Assembly (NCBI GenBank): GCA_030835085.1
Contig: JAUQWQ010000227.1
Span: forward strand, 1-38,097
Length of the DNA: 38,097 nt
Reading direction: 5' to 3'
Origin: Ignavibacteria bacterium
GTDB taxonomy: Bacteria; Bacteroidota; Ignavibacteria; Tepidaquicellales; OLB5
Shown here piece by piece: positions 17,243 to 26,086 of the stretch (position 1 is its first letter; each line of letters opens with the position of its first letter). Both the position numbers and the translations under genes were made by a program. The notes under the pieces are model-generated. The model had not been told where the DNA came from. It was given only the letters and a program-made list of their open reading frames with translations, and did not search any database.

Positions 17243-17908
17243 TCACAGTTTTAACTGGTATACAACAAATGCTTCAGCGTATTCAAAACCAAACTGTGCG
17301 CCTCTGGCCCTCATTAAACCTTTCATAACATCAGAAGCAAAATAGTAACCGCCGCTTTTGGTGGTTGAAAATTGCGACTTATAACATTGAGATGCTTTGA
17401 TCTTTAAATCAACAATTTCTTTGCTCAAACTTACATGCATGTTCGGCATAAATTCGTAACCGCTTCTTATCACTTCATAACCAAAGATCGTTTTTTCACG
17501 AAATATTCTGATTACTTCATCAGCTAAAATGATATGATCCTGGTGAATATCATGTATAGGAGGCGTGAAAACGATATCAACATCTGTTGTAGTTGCAATA
17601 TTATATAAAATATTTCTGATTCGTGAACGGTAATCATGAAATATCCTTGTCGGGATATCGAAAACTGTAAACGGTACTTTACCCATTTTCAGTATCGATA
17701 AAGATTTATCCATTTCTTTAAGGTTTCTCATTGTGCCATTTTCATACCTGTCAGACATTACCACGATCTTAAGATTGATTTCTTTGAAATATTTCAGAAT
17801 TGTTCCCGAACATCCAACTTCGAAATCATCCGGATGAGCCCCGAAAACGACAACATTTGTTTTTTTCTTTTTGGAATTGATACCTCTGGATAAAATATTA
17901 TTGATCAT
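17243..17908 (-). CDS. PIG-L/LmbE family deacetylase (copy 2)
   Basis: The 221-residue protein has an N-terminal Lys-rich lead (13-16), then FGAHPDDFEVGCSG (H25, D27, D28) and IHDIHQDH (H122, H125), so all zinc ligands are present. It is only distantly related to the PIG-L protein at 15417, so the two are not a recent duplication and probably act on different substrates. Its start codon lies inside the end of the transglutaminase-like gene (11-nt overlap), which signals translational coupling. Confidence 0.9.
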   Translation of the reverse strand: MINNILSRGINSKKKKTNVVVFGAHPDDFEVGCSGTILKYFKEINLKIVVMSDRYENGTMRNLKEMDKSLSILKMGKVPFTVFDIPTRIFHDYRSRIRNILYNIATTTDVDIVFTPPIHDIHQDHIILADEVIRIFREKTIFGYEVIRSGYEFMPNMHVSLSKEIVDLKIKASQCYKSQFSTTKSGGYYFASDVMKGLMRARGAQFGFEYAEAFVVYQLKL

Positions 17909-19097
17909 TTTTTTTCCTGGGTTTTTTTACTATAAAAAGTCTCCGAATTAAAACGAACATTACTGAATTAATGTATAAAATAATTAAAATGAAATACATA
18001 AAAGTTTTTAGTCCAAAATAAAACAAGCCATTCTGTATTGGCGGAAAATTATTTGAAAAACTGTACGATGTATAGTTGAATTTAGAGTATAATAATCTGA
18101 TCACTTTTTTAAATAATTTGTTTTCGATTATTAAATTCCCAAATATTATATTTTCGTAATATTTAAAATAATCTTTGCCAACTACGGTTTTCTGTGTTGA
18201 TAACACTGAATCCTGGAAGATTGAATCGGTTGATTTGAAAGTATGTTTATTGCAGATTTCAACTGCGTTTAAATAAGAATCATTGCTCTTATCTGCGAAC
18301 CTGAAGCCGTATGACGGGTCAACAACATACCATTTTTTATTTTTACTGGAGTAGACTTCACATATTACATGCTGGGGATAACCAATATAATCATAATAAC
18401 CCTTTTGATCTATATCACCTCCCTGAAGCCATACAAGTCTGCAAGGCAGGTCGAATTTATCACATATTTTTTTAAATATTATACAATTTGTACCGCACTC
18501 GGCCAAACCTAAAGTATCTTTATTATCATTAAAGTATCTAAATACTGAATTTATCAAGGTATCATTATTCAGTAAAATATTTTCAGGTACTAAATTATCA
18601 TAATTAATACGGAATTTTGAAACATCACTGCTAAACTTATTCAGATTATTTATAGTAATTGTACTGAAAAAAATCTGTTTATAATATAAACTTTGGTCAT
18701 ATGATTTAGAGATCACTAAAAAAATTGAATCGACGGAATGAGATTTCTCGAATTCAAGATATATTTTATTGAGCAGCTCAAAACTGTTAGCCGGGTAATT
18801 AATGCTGACAGTATCGTAAAAATTAAAAGAAGACTTATTATTTTCTAAAATCCTGAACTTGGTGTTTCCTTCTATTTCAACTCTATTTTTAGAAATCAAT
18901 CTTAAATTGATTTTTTCAATATTATCATACTGCTGAGGAGGATTGTAAACATCATTAATATTTGTAATAGGAATTGAAGTATCACTTTCCCATAATTTAT
19001 CAAATATTTTACTGGATACGAAAATCACAGCTATTACCAAAACTGTAATTATTGAAAGTACTCTGAAGGAATATGAACTTAAAACAAACTTGAACAA
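17898..19097 (-). CDS. Membrane-anchored transglutaminase-like protein
   Basis: Residues 13-31 form an N-terminal membrane helix, the middle is extracytoplasmic, and a second helix (about 362-383) is followed by a basic tail (RRLFIVKKPRKKNDQ). A transglutaminase-like core sits at about 185-265 with an intact triad: C201 in AECGTNC, H243 in YPQHVICEVYS and D260 in VVDPSYG; LPCR at 217-220 matches the family's GIPAR position. Such domains act as proteases, peptide N-glycanases or acyl/amine transferases. In a glycan locus an active enzyme facing the periplasm suggests peptide-like or amide bond chemistry on the polymer, but this is inference. It overlaps the PIG-L gene and follows asnB by 32 nt. 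Confidence 0.8.
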   Translation of the reverse strand: MFKFVLSSYSFRVLSIITVLVIAVIFVSSKIFDKLWESDTSIPITNINDVYNPPQQYDNIEKINLRLISKNRVEIEGNTKFRILENNKSSFNFYDTVSINYPANSFELLNKIYLEFEKSHSVDSIFLVISKSYDQSLYYKQIFFSTITINNLNKFSSDVSKFRINYDNLVPENILLNNDTLINSVFRYFNDNKDTLGLAECGTNCIIFKKICDKFDLPCRLVWLQGGDIDQKGYYDYIGYPQHVICEVYSSKNKKWYVVDPSYGFRFADKSNDSYLNAVEICNKHTFKSTDSIFQDSVLSTQKTVVGKDYFKYYENIIFGNLIIENKLFKKVIRLLYSKFNYTSYSFSNNFPPIQNGLFYFGLKTFMYFILIILYINSVMFVLIRRLFIVKKPRKKNDQ

Positions 19098-19129
19098 GTT
19101 TTATAATATTATTTGTTGTAAATATTAAT

Positions 19130-21094
19130 TTAATTACTATGCAAATTTACAAAGTTATTGTTTGTAAATTGATTCAGAAAATATTCTAAACTGAGCAATC
19201 TCCATATTTCCCAACTGAAATCTTTTTTACCCGAAAAATGGTCAGTAAGATTTATCCGGAGCCTGTTAATATTAATATATTTGCATATTTGTGAATCCGG
19301 ATTCAGTAAATTATCCGAAATCATTTCTTTTAATATTCCTCTTGTCCAGCTTGAAAATGGAGTTGGAAATCCAAGCTTATCTTTTCTTGTAACTATTTCA
19401 GCGGGTAAATATTTCTCCAGTGCATTTCTGTATAATGGACGTGATAAACCTTTATATGATAAATGGTCGGGCTTTAAATTAATACCCAGCTCAACCAGTC
19501 TGTAATCTAAAAAAGGAACTCTGCTTTCAATGGAATGAGCCATTGATGACCTGTCTTCGTAATGAAGTAAAGATGGTAGGGTTTGCAAATATATAAACTG
19601 GTAAGAAACATTATTTAAAAAATTATTATATTTTCCGGCCGGATTTTCCGGTTTTAATAATTCTGTTAATTCATTTTCATTAAAGTTATCCTGATTTAAA
19701 ATCCGGAATTTATTACTATATTTTGATCTGTTTAAACTTAGGTATTGATTTGGAAATATCCAGCTTAAAAATGAATGAATACCGTTTTTCATAAAAAACC
19801 GGAAAAATTTATCAGGACTAGTAACAGTTCTGAAAATCCTTTTGTCTTTCACAAGACTCCTTAAGTAATGTCCCGTCAAAAAATAACCACCGAATACTTC
19901 ATCACCACCCTGACCATCCAGTAATACTTTGACTTTAGAACTTGCTTCCTGCATTACGTACCATTGAGGATACAAACCCGGGCCTTCAGTCGGAATTTCC
20001 TGGTAATAATTCAAATTATTAAATATTCCTTCAAATTCTTCAGCTTTTGGTTTGATTTTGTGCGGTATACATCCATACTCTTTGTTTACTATATCTATAT
20101 ATACTGATTCATCACAATTTCTTTCATCCCAAACAGCAGAAAATGTGTTTAAATTATTACCGCTGATATTTTTAGATAGCGATACAATGCTTGATGAATC
20201 AAAGCCACCGCTTAAACATGCTCCAACTGCAACATCACTTCTGTATCTTAACTTGATAGAATCTGATAAAATATCAACAATTTTATGCTTAAGTTCTTCT
20301 TCGCTATCACTTTGCAGGTTGTTAACGGGTAAATCATAATACCTTTTTACGTTTATCCTGTTATCCTTAAAGACGAGGTAATGAGAAGCAGGTAAAGAAT
20401 GTATATTTTTAAAATATGTTTCATCAGTATTCAGCCTGTTACCATATATAATATAAAAAGGTATCTTTTCCCGGTTTACTTGCGGAGCATTTTGAGAAAA
20501 ATAAAGTAATGGTTTTAGTTCAGAAGAAAAAGCAAACGAACTTTCTGAGGTACTGTAGTAAAGTGGTTTAACCCCGAATCTATCACGGGCTAAAAATAAC
20601 TCTTTTTTATTGCTGTCCCATATTGCAAAAGCCCACATACCATTGAATTTATTTAAACATTCAATTCCCCAGAATTTATACGAATTGATTATGACTTCAG
20701 TATCTGTTTTAGTTCTGAAAATGAAACCGTTTTGTTCTAATTCAGTACGTAGTTCAATATAATTGTATATTTCACCGTTATAAGTGATCCATAACTGATT
20801 ATCTGCACATCCCATGGGTCCATGACCGTTTTCGGATAGATCAATGATTGAAAGTCTCCTGTGTGCCAGAATTACATCAAATGGGTCAAAGTTAATTAAA
20901 CCGATATTTTTGAATTTTTCTTTAACATAAGAGATTGAATCATTGCCGCTGCAGTGTTCAAAATGATTCGTTTTGGAATTAATAAGTACATAACCCTCAT
21001 CATCAGGTCCCCGGTGTTTAACCAGGTCATTCATTTTCGTTATCCTGTGTTTAGAATTTTCATCGTTAGTTACAATTCCATTAATTCCGCACAT
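19130..21094 (-). CDS. asnB: Glutamine-hydrolysing asparagine synthase (AsnB family)
   Basis: The 654-residue protein begins MCGINGI with the Ntn nucleophile C2, continues through the glutaminase domain (HRRLSIIDLSENGHGPM, YNGEIYNYIELR), and has the ATP-binding synthase loop CLSGGFDSSS near 293-299 and GQGGDEVFGGY. A two-domain Gln-dependent amidotransferase inside a surface-glycan locus often amidates uronic acids or similar carboxylates rather than serving free asparagine supply. Either role is possible here. It is flanked by the GNAT gene (59 nt) and the transglutaminase-like gene on the same strand. Confidence 0.93.
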   Translation of the reverse strand: MCGINGIVTNDENSKHRITKMNDLVKHRGPDDEGYVLINSKTNHFEHCSGNDSISYVKEKFKNIGLINFDPFDVILAHRRLSIIDLSENGHGPMGCADNQLWITYNGEIYNYIELRTELEQNGFIFRTKTDTEVIINSYKFWGIECLNKFNGMWAFAIWDSNKKELFLARDRFGVKPLYYSTSESSFAFSSELKPLLYFSQNAPQVNREKIPFYIIYGNRLNTDETYFKNIHSLPASHYLVFKDNRINVKRYYDLPVNNLQSDSEEELKHKIVDILSDSIKLRYRSDVAVGACLSGGFDSSSIVSLSKNISGNNLNTFSAVWDERNCDESVYIDIVNKEYGCIPHKIKPKAEEFEGIFNNLNYYQEIPTEGPGLYPQWYVMQEASSKVKVLLDGQGGDEVFGGYFLTGHYLRSLVKDKRIFRTVTSPDKFFRFFMKNGIHSFLSWIFPNQYLSLNRSKYSNKFRILNQDNFNENELTELLKPENPAGKYNNFLNNVSYQFIYLQTLPSLLHYEDRSSMAHSIESRVPFLDYRLVELGINLKPDHLSYKGLSRPLYRNALEKYLPAEIVTRKDKLGFPTPFSSWTRGILKEMISDNLLNPDSQICKYININRLRINLTDHFSGKKDFSWEIWRLLSLEYFLNQFTNNNFVNLHSN

Positions 21095-21153
21095 TAATAT
21101 TTATCTGTTAATTGGATAAAATTAGAGAATAAAATACTCACCCTAAAAGAAGT

Positions 21154-21702
21154 TTAATTAATTGAATTATAGCAAAGTTTCAGGGTGTTAGATGAATCAG
21201 ATATAAGAAGTATATCCTTATTATTTCTTATAGCTTCAATTTCAAAGCCCATTTTTAAATAAAGGATCAATGCACCATTGTTGTTATTTTGACAATACAA
21301 TTCTAATTTATTAATATTATTTTCATATGCGGTTATTGCAGTTTTTAAAAGCATGAATTTTGAAAGTCCTGATTTGCGGTATTCTTTTTTTACTAATACA
21401 GTGTGCAGATGTATCCGGTTACTATACCTTGAATTTATACTTATCATGCATATATTTCCTTTATTGTTCAGTATAGCATAACTGTATTTCCATTTATCAA
21501 CGAGGGGATTTAAAAAATACTCATCATTTTCTTCTTCCCATCCATATATTGTATTGAATTCTTTTCGAATAGTATTAACAAACAGCTTAACAGCAGTTAA
21601 ATTTTCACTCATGTAATCTTTGTCAACTAATACGATCTTAAATCCGTTTAAAGCCAGTTTGCTTTCAACGAATTTATGGTAATCGAAATTAATATTTGTC
21701 AT
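21154..21702 (-). CDS. GNAT family N-acetyltransferase
   Basis: The 182-residue protein has the acetyl-CoA loop VKKEYRKSGLSKF (R109 to G112 are the core) after a central strand, and a C-terminal QNNNNGALILYLKMGFE, the usual motif B of GNATs. In this setting it probably acylates an amino sugar or sugar amine in the cytoplasm. The local PIG-L and NodB deacetylases would provide free amines. The acyl donor and target cannot be told from sequence. An ATG at 21702 gives the start; no strong ribosome binding site is seen. Confidence 0.82.
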   Translation of the reverse strand: MTNINFDYHKFVESKLALNGFKIVLVDKDYMSENLTAVKLFVNTIRKEFNTIYGWEEENDEYFLNPLVDKWKYSYAILNNKGNICMISINSRYSNRIHLHTVLVKKEYRKSGLSKFMLLKTAITAYENNINKLELYCQNNNNGALILYLKMGFEIEAIRNNKDILLISDSSNTLKLCYNSIN

Positions 21703-21726
21703 AATTTATCAAACTGGGAAGAATAA

Positions 21727-22014
21727 CTATGAGCCGAAATTTTTCAGCAAAACCTGCCTGATGATATATGCGGATGCAACAACTAAAATTATATAAAATA
21801 TCAAGGTTATGAATGAATATTTATTAACGCTGTATTTTAACAGCATCCCCCTCCAGCCGCACTCCCTGCATTTATACAGGTTCGCAACTCGGGATAGTTT
21901 AACTGATGATTCGAAGAAATTTTTTGTCCTGCTTCTCCGTATAGTTCCAATTTTTCCACAGGAAGGACACTTTGAAGTTTCAGGAAAAGTTTTGAAAAAT
22001 ATCCTTAACTGCAA
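21727..22014 (-). CDS. Small zinc-ribbon membrane protein
   Basis: The 95-residue protein has two CxxC pairs, C16-P-S-C19 and C49-R-E-C52, spaced as in a zinc ribbon, followed by one membrane helix (about 67-88). It starts with TTG at 22014, 1 nt after the Wzc stop codon, and no ATG lies before the first CxxC, so translation is probably coupled to the kinase. I do not recognise a named family. The cytoplasmic ribbon next to a polysaccharide co-polymerase suggests an accessory part of the export apparatus. Confidence 0.7.
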   Translation of the reverse strand: MQLRIFFKTFPETSKCPSCGKIGTIRRSRTKNFFESSVKLSRVANLYKCRECGWRGMLLKYSVNKYSFITLIFYIILVVASAYIIRQVLLKNFGS

Positions 22015-22015
22015 A

Positions 22016-24343
22016 TTAATTAGGTTTAATTATCTTTTCTTTCTGGTTTCCTTTACTGCCGATTCCGTTCCCATTGGTTGAAGAACCGTTTGTACCTGAT
22101 GCAGCATCTTTACCTTTTTCAGAGCCGTAATAATAATAATAATATTTATAATAGCTGCCGTAAGTTGCCTGGTAATCAAAATTATTTAGTATTACACCTA
22201 TAAATGTATCATTTATTTTGTTTAATGTATCGATTGTATTTACTAAGAGGTCCAGCCTTGTTTTGCTTGCCAGACTCACTACAACAGTGCCATCAACATA
22301 AGAAGAAAGAAGCTCAGCATCTGTTACAGTTGCAAGCGGCGGAGAATCGATCAAAATGTAATCATACTTGGGTTTCATCATATTTAAGAAGGTTTGCATA
22401 TGTTTTGATGCAATAAGTTCTGCAGGATTTGTTGGTATAGTACCGCAAGTCATAATATGCAGATTAGGGAATGAAGTCTCTCTTACCGCTTCTTCAATTG
22501 GTACAGTGCCGAATAAATAATCACATAATCCGGGATATCGTTTCATGTTGAAGATGTTGTGCATCCTGGGTTTCCTGAAGTCACAATCAAGTAATAAAAC
22601 TCTAGAAGAAAGCGCAAAACTTGCCGCGAGATTTGAAGAAATAATAGTCTTACCTTCCCTGGGAATTGAGCTTGTTATAAGTATAGTTTTGATCGGTTCC
22701 GGTTCCAGTTTGGAAAATTGCAGCCTCGTTCTGAGGGTTCTGAATGCCTCTGCCGGAACTGAATCACTGTTATAAGCAAGGACAAGTTCCTGTTCAGTAT
22801 GTGTATGCCTGCCTGCTTTTGGCTCGCGCATGAATGTAGGTACCCACCCGATAAGTGATATACCGATATTTTCCAGATCTTCCGGTGATTTAACTGATAC
22901 ATCAAGAATATTCCTGAGGAGGGCGAATCCATAACCAAGCCCAAGACCGATCAATAATCCAATTGTTATGATAAGAAAACGGTTCGGTTTGCTGGGAGCT
23001 TTCGGAACTTTTCCATAATCAATAATTTTTACATTATTTGGCTGTGATTCTTCGTTTATGAGCGCTTCCTGGTATTTTTCAAGCAGCATCAAATAAACTT
23101 TTTCATTGGCCATTCTTTCACGCTCTAAATTCGCGTATTCTATGCTTTGAGCGGGAAGTTTGTTGAATTTTTCCTGGTATTTGTTCAGGTAACCCTTTAA
23201 AAGGTTCTCCTGTATCCTGTTTTGATTATTAATAACTTTAGTTTCAAAATATTTATTAGTAAGGCTTCTTAGTTCATCTGGTGTATTGGATTTTGCGCCA
23301 TCCATCATGATGGCAATTTTTTCATTTAGGTTCTTTTTTAGTTCAGCTATTTTGTTATTTGTTTCAATTAAAGATTTATTATTCTTTAAATATTGTTCAT
23401 TGCCGGTTTTTGCCAGGTCACGCTGTATTTCAAGCTTAGCTATTTGCGATTGTAATTCACTTATATATGGGTCAGTGAATTTGCTTTCAAAATAATCAGT
23501 CGATTTTGGGTCGTATTTATCCAATTCATTTTTTATATCAGTTAATGCTTTGTTTGTAGACTGGAGCTCAATTAAAGCTGCATTATACGAACCTTCAATT
23601 CCCGAAAGCTGGTTAATTATTGAATTTGCCTGTGCATTAAGTTCTACAACATTTTCAGTTCTTAAAAAATTTGTTAGTTTATCTTCTGTCTGAAGCAGTG
23701 AATTGTATTTTTCCTGAACCTGTTTTTCAAGGAATTCGCGGTTTAATGTTAAATGGCCGCGGTTGAATTTGAGTGAATAATCTGCATATGCTTCAGCGTA
23801 GCAGTTTGAAATTAAAGCTGCTTCCTGAGGAGAAGGGCTTTCGGTCTTAATACTTACTATATCAAGACCTCTTTTTTGGGAAATTTCTGTTACAGTTTGA
23901 AGTACTGTTGCGATCTGGTTTTTGCTTTTGGGATCAACAGGGTTTTCGGGGTTAGCAACAAGCAAATAGAATTGCATTTTACCCTTTAAAACCTGGAATG
24001 AATCCAACAGTGAATTCGCAGTTTTTTCGCGGATTGCGAACGATTTTAAAATTTCTACTTCATTATTGATATACCTTTCAGGCAGCTCACCTTCAATATC
24101 GCTGAATATCTTATTTTCAAGGACATTTTCCTTAGGCTTTGAAAGCCTCATTGAAGATGCAGATGCATATATATCTACCTGTGAATAAGCATAAAAATAT
24201 GAAACAACAAGTCCTACAGCAAGGCTTAACAGTATAGGCACCTTGTTACGCAAGATCAGATTGAAATAGAACCTAATACTATGTGATGATTTAATATTAG
24301 AATCTATTGTATTGAATTGTTTCCCGTTTGACTGTGATTCCAT
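22016..24343 (-). CDS. Wzc/CapB-type polysaccharide co-polymerase with BY-kinase domain
   Basis: The 775-residue fusion has a Wzz-like chain-length region between two membrane helices (about 30-50 and 455-475) with long coiled coils between. A bacterial tyrosine kinase follows: Walker A SSIPREGKT near 560, Walker A' LLLDCDFRKPR near 582, and Walker B YDYILIDSPP near 635. The tail near 725-740 has ten tyrosines in a cluster (YGSYYKYYYYYYG), the usual autophosphorylation site, and then an unusual Gly/Ser/Asn-rich end. Phosphorylation cycles of this tail control capsule or exopolysaccharide chain length and export. It follows the SLBB protein by 17 nt. Confidence 0.93.
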   Translation of the reverse strand: MESQSNGKQFNTIDSNIKSSHSIRFYFNLILRNKVPILLSLAVGLVVSYFYAYSQVDIYASASSMRLSKPKENVLENKIFSDIEGELPERYINNEVEILKSFAIREKTANSLLDSFQVLKGKMQFYLLVANPENPVDPKSKNQIATVLQTVTEISQKRGLDIVSIKTESPSPQEAALISNCYAEAYADYSLKFNRGHLTLNREFLEKQVQEKYNSLLQTEDKLTNFLRTENVVELNAQANSIINQLSGIEGSYNAALIELQSTNKALTDIKNELDKYDPKSTDYFESKFTDPYISELQSQIAKLEIQRDLAKTGNEQYLKNNKSLIETNNKIAELKKNLNEKIAIMMDGAKSNTPDELRSLTNKYFETKVINNQNRIQENLLKGYLNKYQEKFNKLPAQSIEYANLERERMANEKVYLMLLEKYQEALINEESQPNNVKIIDYGKVPKAPSKPNRFLIITIGLLIGLGLGYGFALLRNILDVSVKSPEDLENIGISLIGWVPTFMREPKAGRHTHTEQELVLAYNSDSVPAEAFRTLRTRLQFSKLEPEPIKTILITSSIPREGKTIISSNLAASFALSSRVLLLDCDFRKPRMHNIFNMKRYPGLCDYLFGTVPIEEAVRETSFPNLHIMTCGTIPTNPAELIASKHMQTFLNMMKPKYDYILIDSPPLATVTDAELLSSYVDGTVVVSLASKTRLDLLVNTIDTLNKINDTFIGVILNNFDYQATYGSYYKYYYYYYGSEKGKDAASGTNGSSTNGNGIGSKGNQKEKIIKPN

Positions 24344-24360
24344 ATGTTTTTATTTAAAAA

Positions 24361-24894
24361 TTAATTACGCGATATTGTTACAAGCAGTGTTGCAATTGAA
24401 ACCAGCGATGTAATAATAGGTATGTATATCTGCAGATAGTCCCGGAAAGTATACCGTTTTTCTCTTAATACAATAACTAAATCACCGGGCTGAAGAACTG
24501 GATTAGGTTTTGTTTTGGTTGATACCTGTTCTTCCCATAACAGATCTTCATAATTTATTTTCATGACTGTAGCTTTTTTGGTAGAGTCGTTCAGATTCCG
24601 CAAAATCCTGATATCCTCTAGATTAGAATCCTCGATGGGTCCCCCAGAAAATGTTAAAAGATCCAGAAATGTAGTATTGACAGGAACCCTGTATCTCCCC
24701 GGATATCTTACAAAACCCCACAGATTCACTTCCATATTAACTCCGGTCGGGTCGCTCAAATCGAACACAGAAACAGTTATGCTTTTTTGAGATAGACCAA
24801 GTATAAGGCTGCTGTCAATTTGCGACTTCGCTGTACCGGAAAATACTACTAAAAATGAAACAACAAATATCAGGCTCGTTAAAAATTTCATCAA
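24361..24894 (-). CDS. Short SLBB-domain polysaccharide export protein
   Basis: The 177-residue protein has a signal peptide (1-25, ending TAKSQ), one SLBB domain (about 52-95, with VNLWGFVRYPGRYRVPVNTT and FLDLLTFSGGP), a second beta segment ending VLQPGDLVIVLREKR, and a C-terminal helix (about 152-172). Full Wza-type exporters are 350-400 residues and carry an N-terminal Poly_export domain that is missing here, so this is a minimal form. It is the first gene of the glycan locus and is followed by the Wzc-like kinase, the usual export pair. Confidence 0.82.
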   Translation of the reverse strand: MMKFLTSLIFVVSFLVVFSGTAKSQIDSSLILGLSQKSITVSVFDLSDPTGVNMEVNLWGFVRYPGRYRVPVNTTFLDLLTFSGGPIEDSNLEDIRILRNLNDSTKKATVMKINYEDLLWEEQVSTKTKPNPVLQPGDLVIVLREKRYTFRDYLQIYIPIITSLVSIATLLVTISRN

Positions 24895-24985
24895 ATTTCG
24901 ACTATATTTAAAAGAAAATTACAAATAAATATGTTATTTGCAATACTATATACCGTAATAAAATAATGATTTTTTGCCGTTTTTA

Positions 24986-25019
24986 CAAAGTTATTATAAA
25001 CCCCTTTTGTCATATACAA
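24986..25019 (-). promoter_or_regulatory. Candidate promoter of the glycan locus
   Basis: On the minus strand TTG (25019-25017) and TAACTTTG (24993-24986) are 23 nt apart, at the upper limit of the Bacteroidota TTTG-N17-23-TAnnTTTG rule. The transcript would start about 85 nt before the SLBB gene. Another TAnnTTTG match (TATATTTG, 25029-25022) has no partner box. The spacer 24895-25150 is AT-rich and otherwise holds only the fabD promoter. Confidence 0.3.
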
Positions 25020-25114
25020 CTCAAATATATCATAATAAATTCTCTTAATTTTTTTTAAAAATTAGATAATAAATACAATTTTTAACAAGTTAATCAGTTA
25101 TCAGGCATTTGGAT

Positions 25115-25144
25115 TTTGACATTTATCAATTTCGTGTATATTTG
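25115..25144 (+). promoter_or_regulatory. Bacteroidota-type promoter of fabD
   Basis: TTTG (25115-25118) and TATATTTG (25137-25144) are 18 nt apart and fit TTTG-N17-23-TAnnTTTG exactly. The second box ends 6 nt before the ATG at 25151, so the start of transcription would be at or very near the start codon. Confidence 0.55.
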
Positions 25145-25150
25145 CATCAT

Positions 25151-26068
25151 ATGAGTACAGCATTTGTTTACCCGGGTCAAGGGTCCCAATATGTAGGGAT
25201 GGGACAGGATTTATATGAAAATTACCCTGAAATCAAAGATCTATACATTCAGGCAAACGAAATACTTGGAATTGATATATCTTCAATTAGTTTTACGGGA
25301 CCTGAAGAAAAATTAAAACAAACATTTATTACCCAACCGGCAATTGTTCTGCATTCAGTAGCTGCAACCAGGCTTGTTAAAAATAAAGAAGCGAATTACA
25401 CTGCAGGTCATTCACTGGGCGAATTTTCTGCTTTAATTAAAGCCGGGGCTTTAAGTTTTGAAGATGGTTTAAAACTTGTGCAGCTTAGGGGTGAACTGAT
25501 GCAGAAAGCCGGTGAAAAGAACAAGGGTACAATGGCTGCAATTATCGGGCTTGATACAATAAAAATAATTGAAGTCTGTCGTGATGCATCTGAATACGGA
25601 ATTGTACAGGTTGCAAATTTCAACTCACCCGGGCAAATAGTAATTTCGGGTTCTATCGAAGGTGTTCAAAGAGCTATGGTTATTGCCAAAGAGCGCGGTG
25701 CAAAGATGGCAAAAGAATTGGTCGTTCACGGCGCATTTCATTCACCGCTGATGGAATCAGCCAGGGAAGACTTTGAAGTTGCCCTGGATTATACGGAATT
25801 TAAAAAAGTTCAGATACCTGTTTACACCAATGTTCATGCAACCCCCATTACTAAAGATACCGAACTTGAGTTTATTAAACGAACTTTGTATGACCAGCTT
25901 ACTTCTTCAGTTCGCTGGGATGAAAGTGTAATGAATATGATAAATGACGGGGCAAAAGAGTTCATAGAACTTGGTCCCGGTAAGGTACTGCAGGGCTTGA
26001 TAAAAAGAATTAACAATACAGTTGTTATCAAAGGTGTAGATAAAGCAGAAGATTTAAATAAATTATAA
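25151..26068 (+). CDS. fabD: Malonyl-CoA:ACP transacylase
   Basis: FabD loads malonyl groups onto acyl carrier protein for fatty-acid chain growth. The 305-residue protein has the N-terminal FVYPGQGSQ (5-13), catalytic S88 in GHSLGEFSA, and H197 in HGAFHSPLM, with a C-terminal ELGPGKVLQGL. The ATG at 25151 aligns with the family start; an in-frame ATG 14 codons earlier would overlap the promoter and adds non-family residues. fabG follows 18 nt downstream, the standard fab pair. Confidence 0.95.
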   Translation: MSTAFVYPGQGSQYVGMGQDLYENYPEIKDLYIQANEILGIDISSISFTGPEEKLKQTFITQPAIVLHSVAATRLVKNKEANYTAGHSLGEFSALIKAGALSFEDGLKLVQLRGELMQKAGEKNKGTMAAIIGLDTIKIIEVCRDASEYGIVQVANFNSPGQIVISGSIEGVQRAMVIAKERGAKMAKELVVHGAFHSPLMESAREDFEVALDYTEFKKVQIPVYTNVHATPITKDTELEFIKRTLYDQLTSSVRWDESVMNMINDGAKEFIELGPGKVLQGLIKRINNTVVIKGVDKAEDLNKL

Positions 26069-26086
26069 TATAACCGGAGTATAGAA

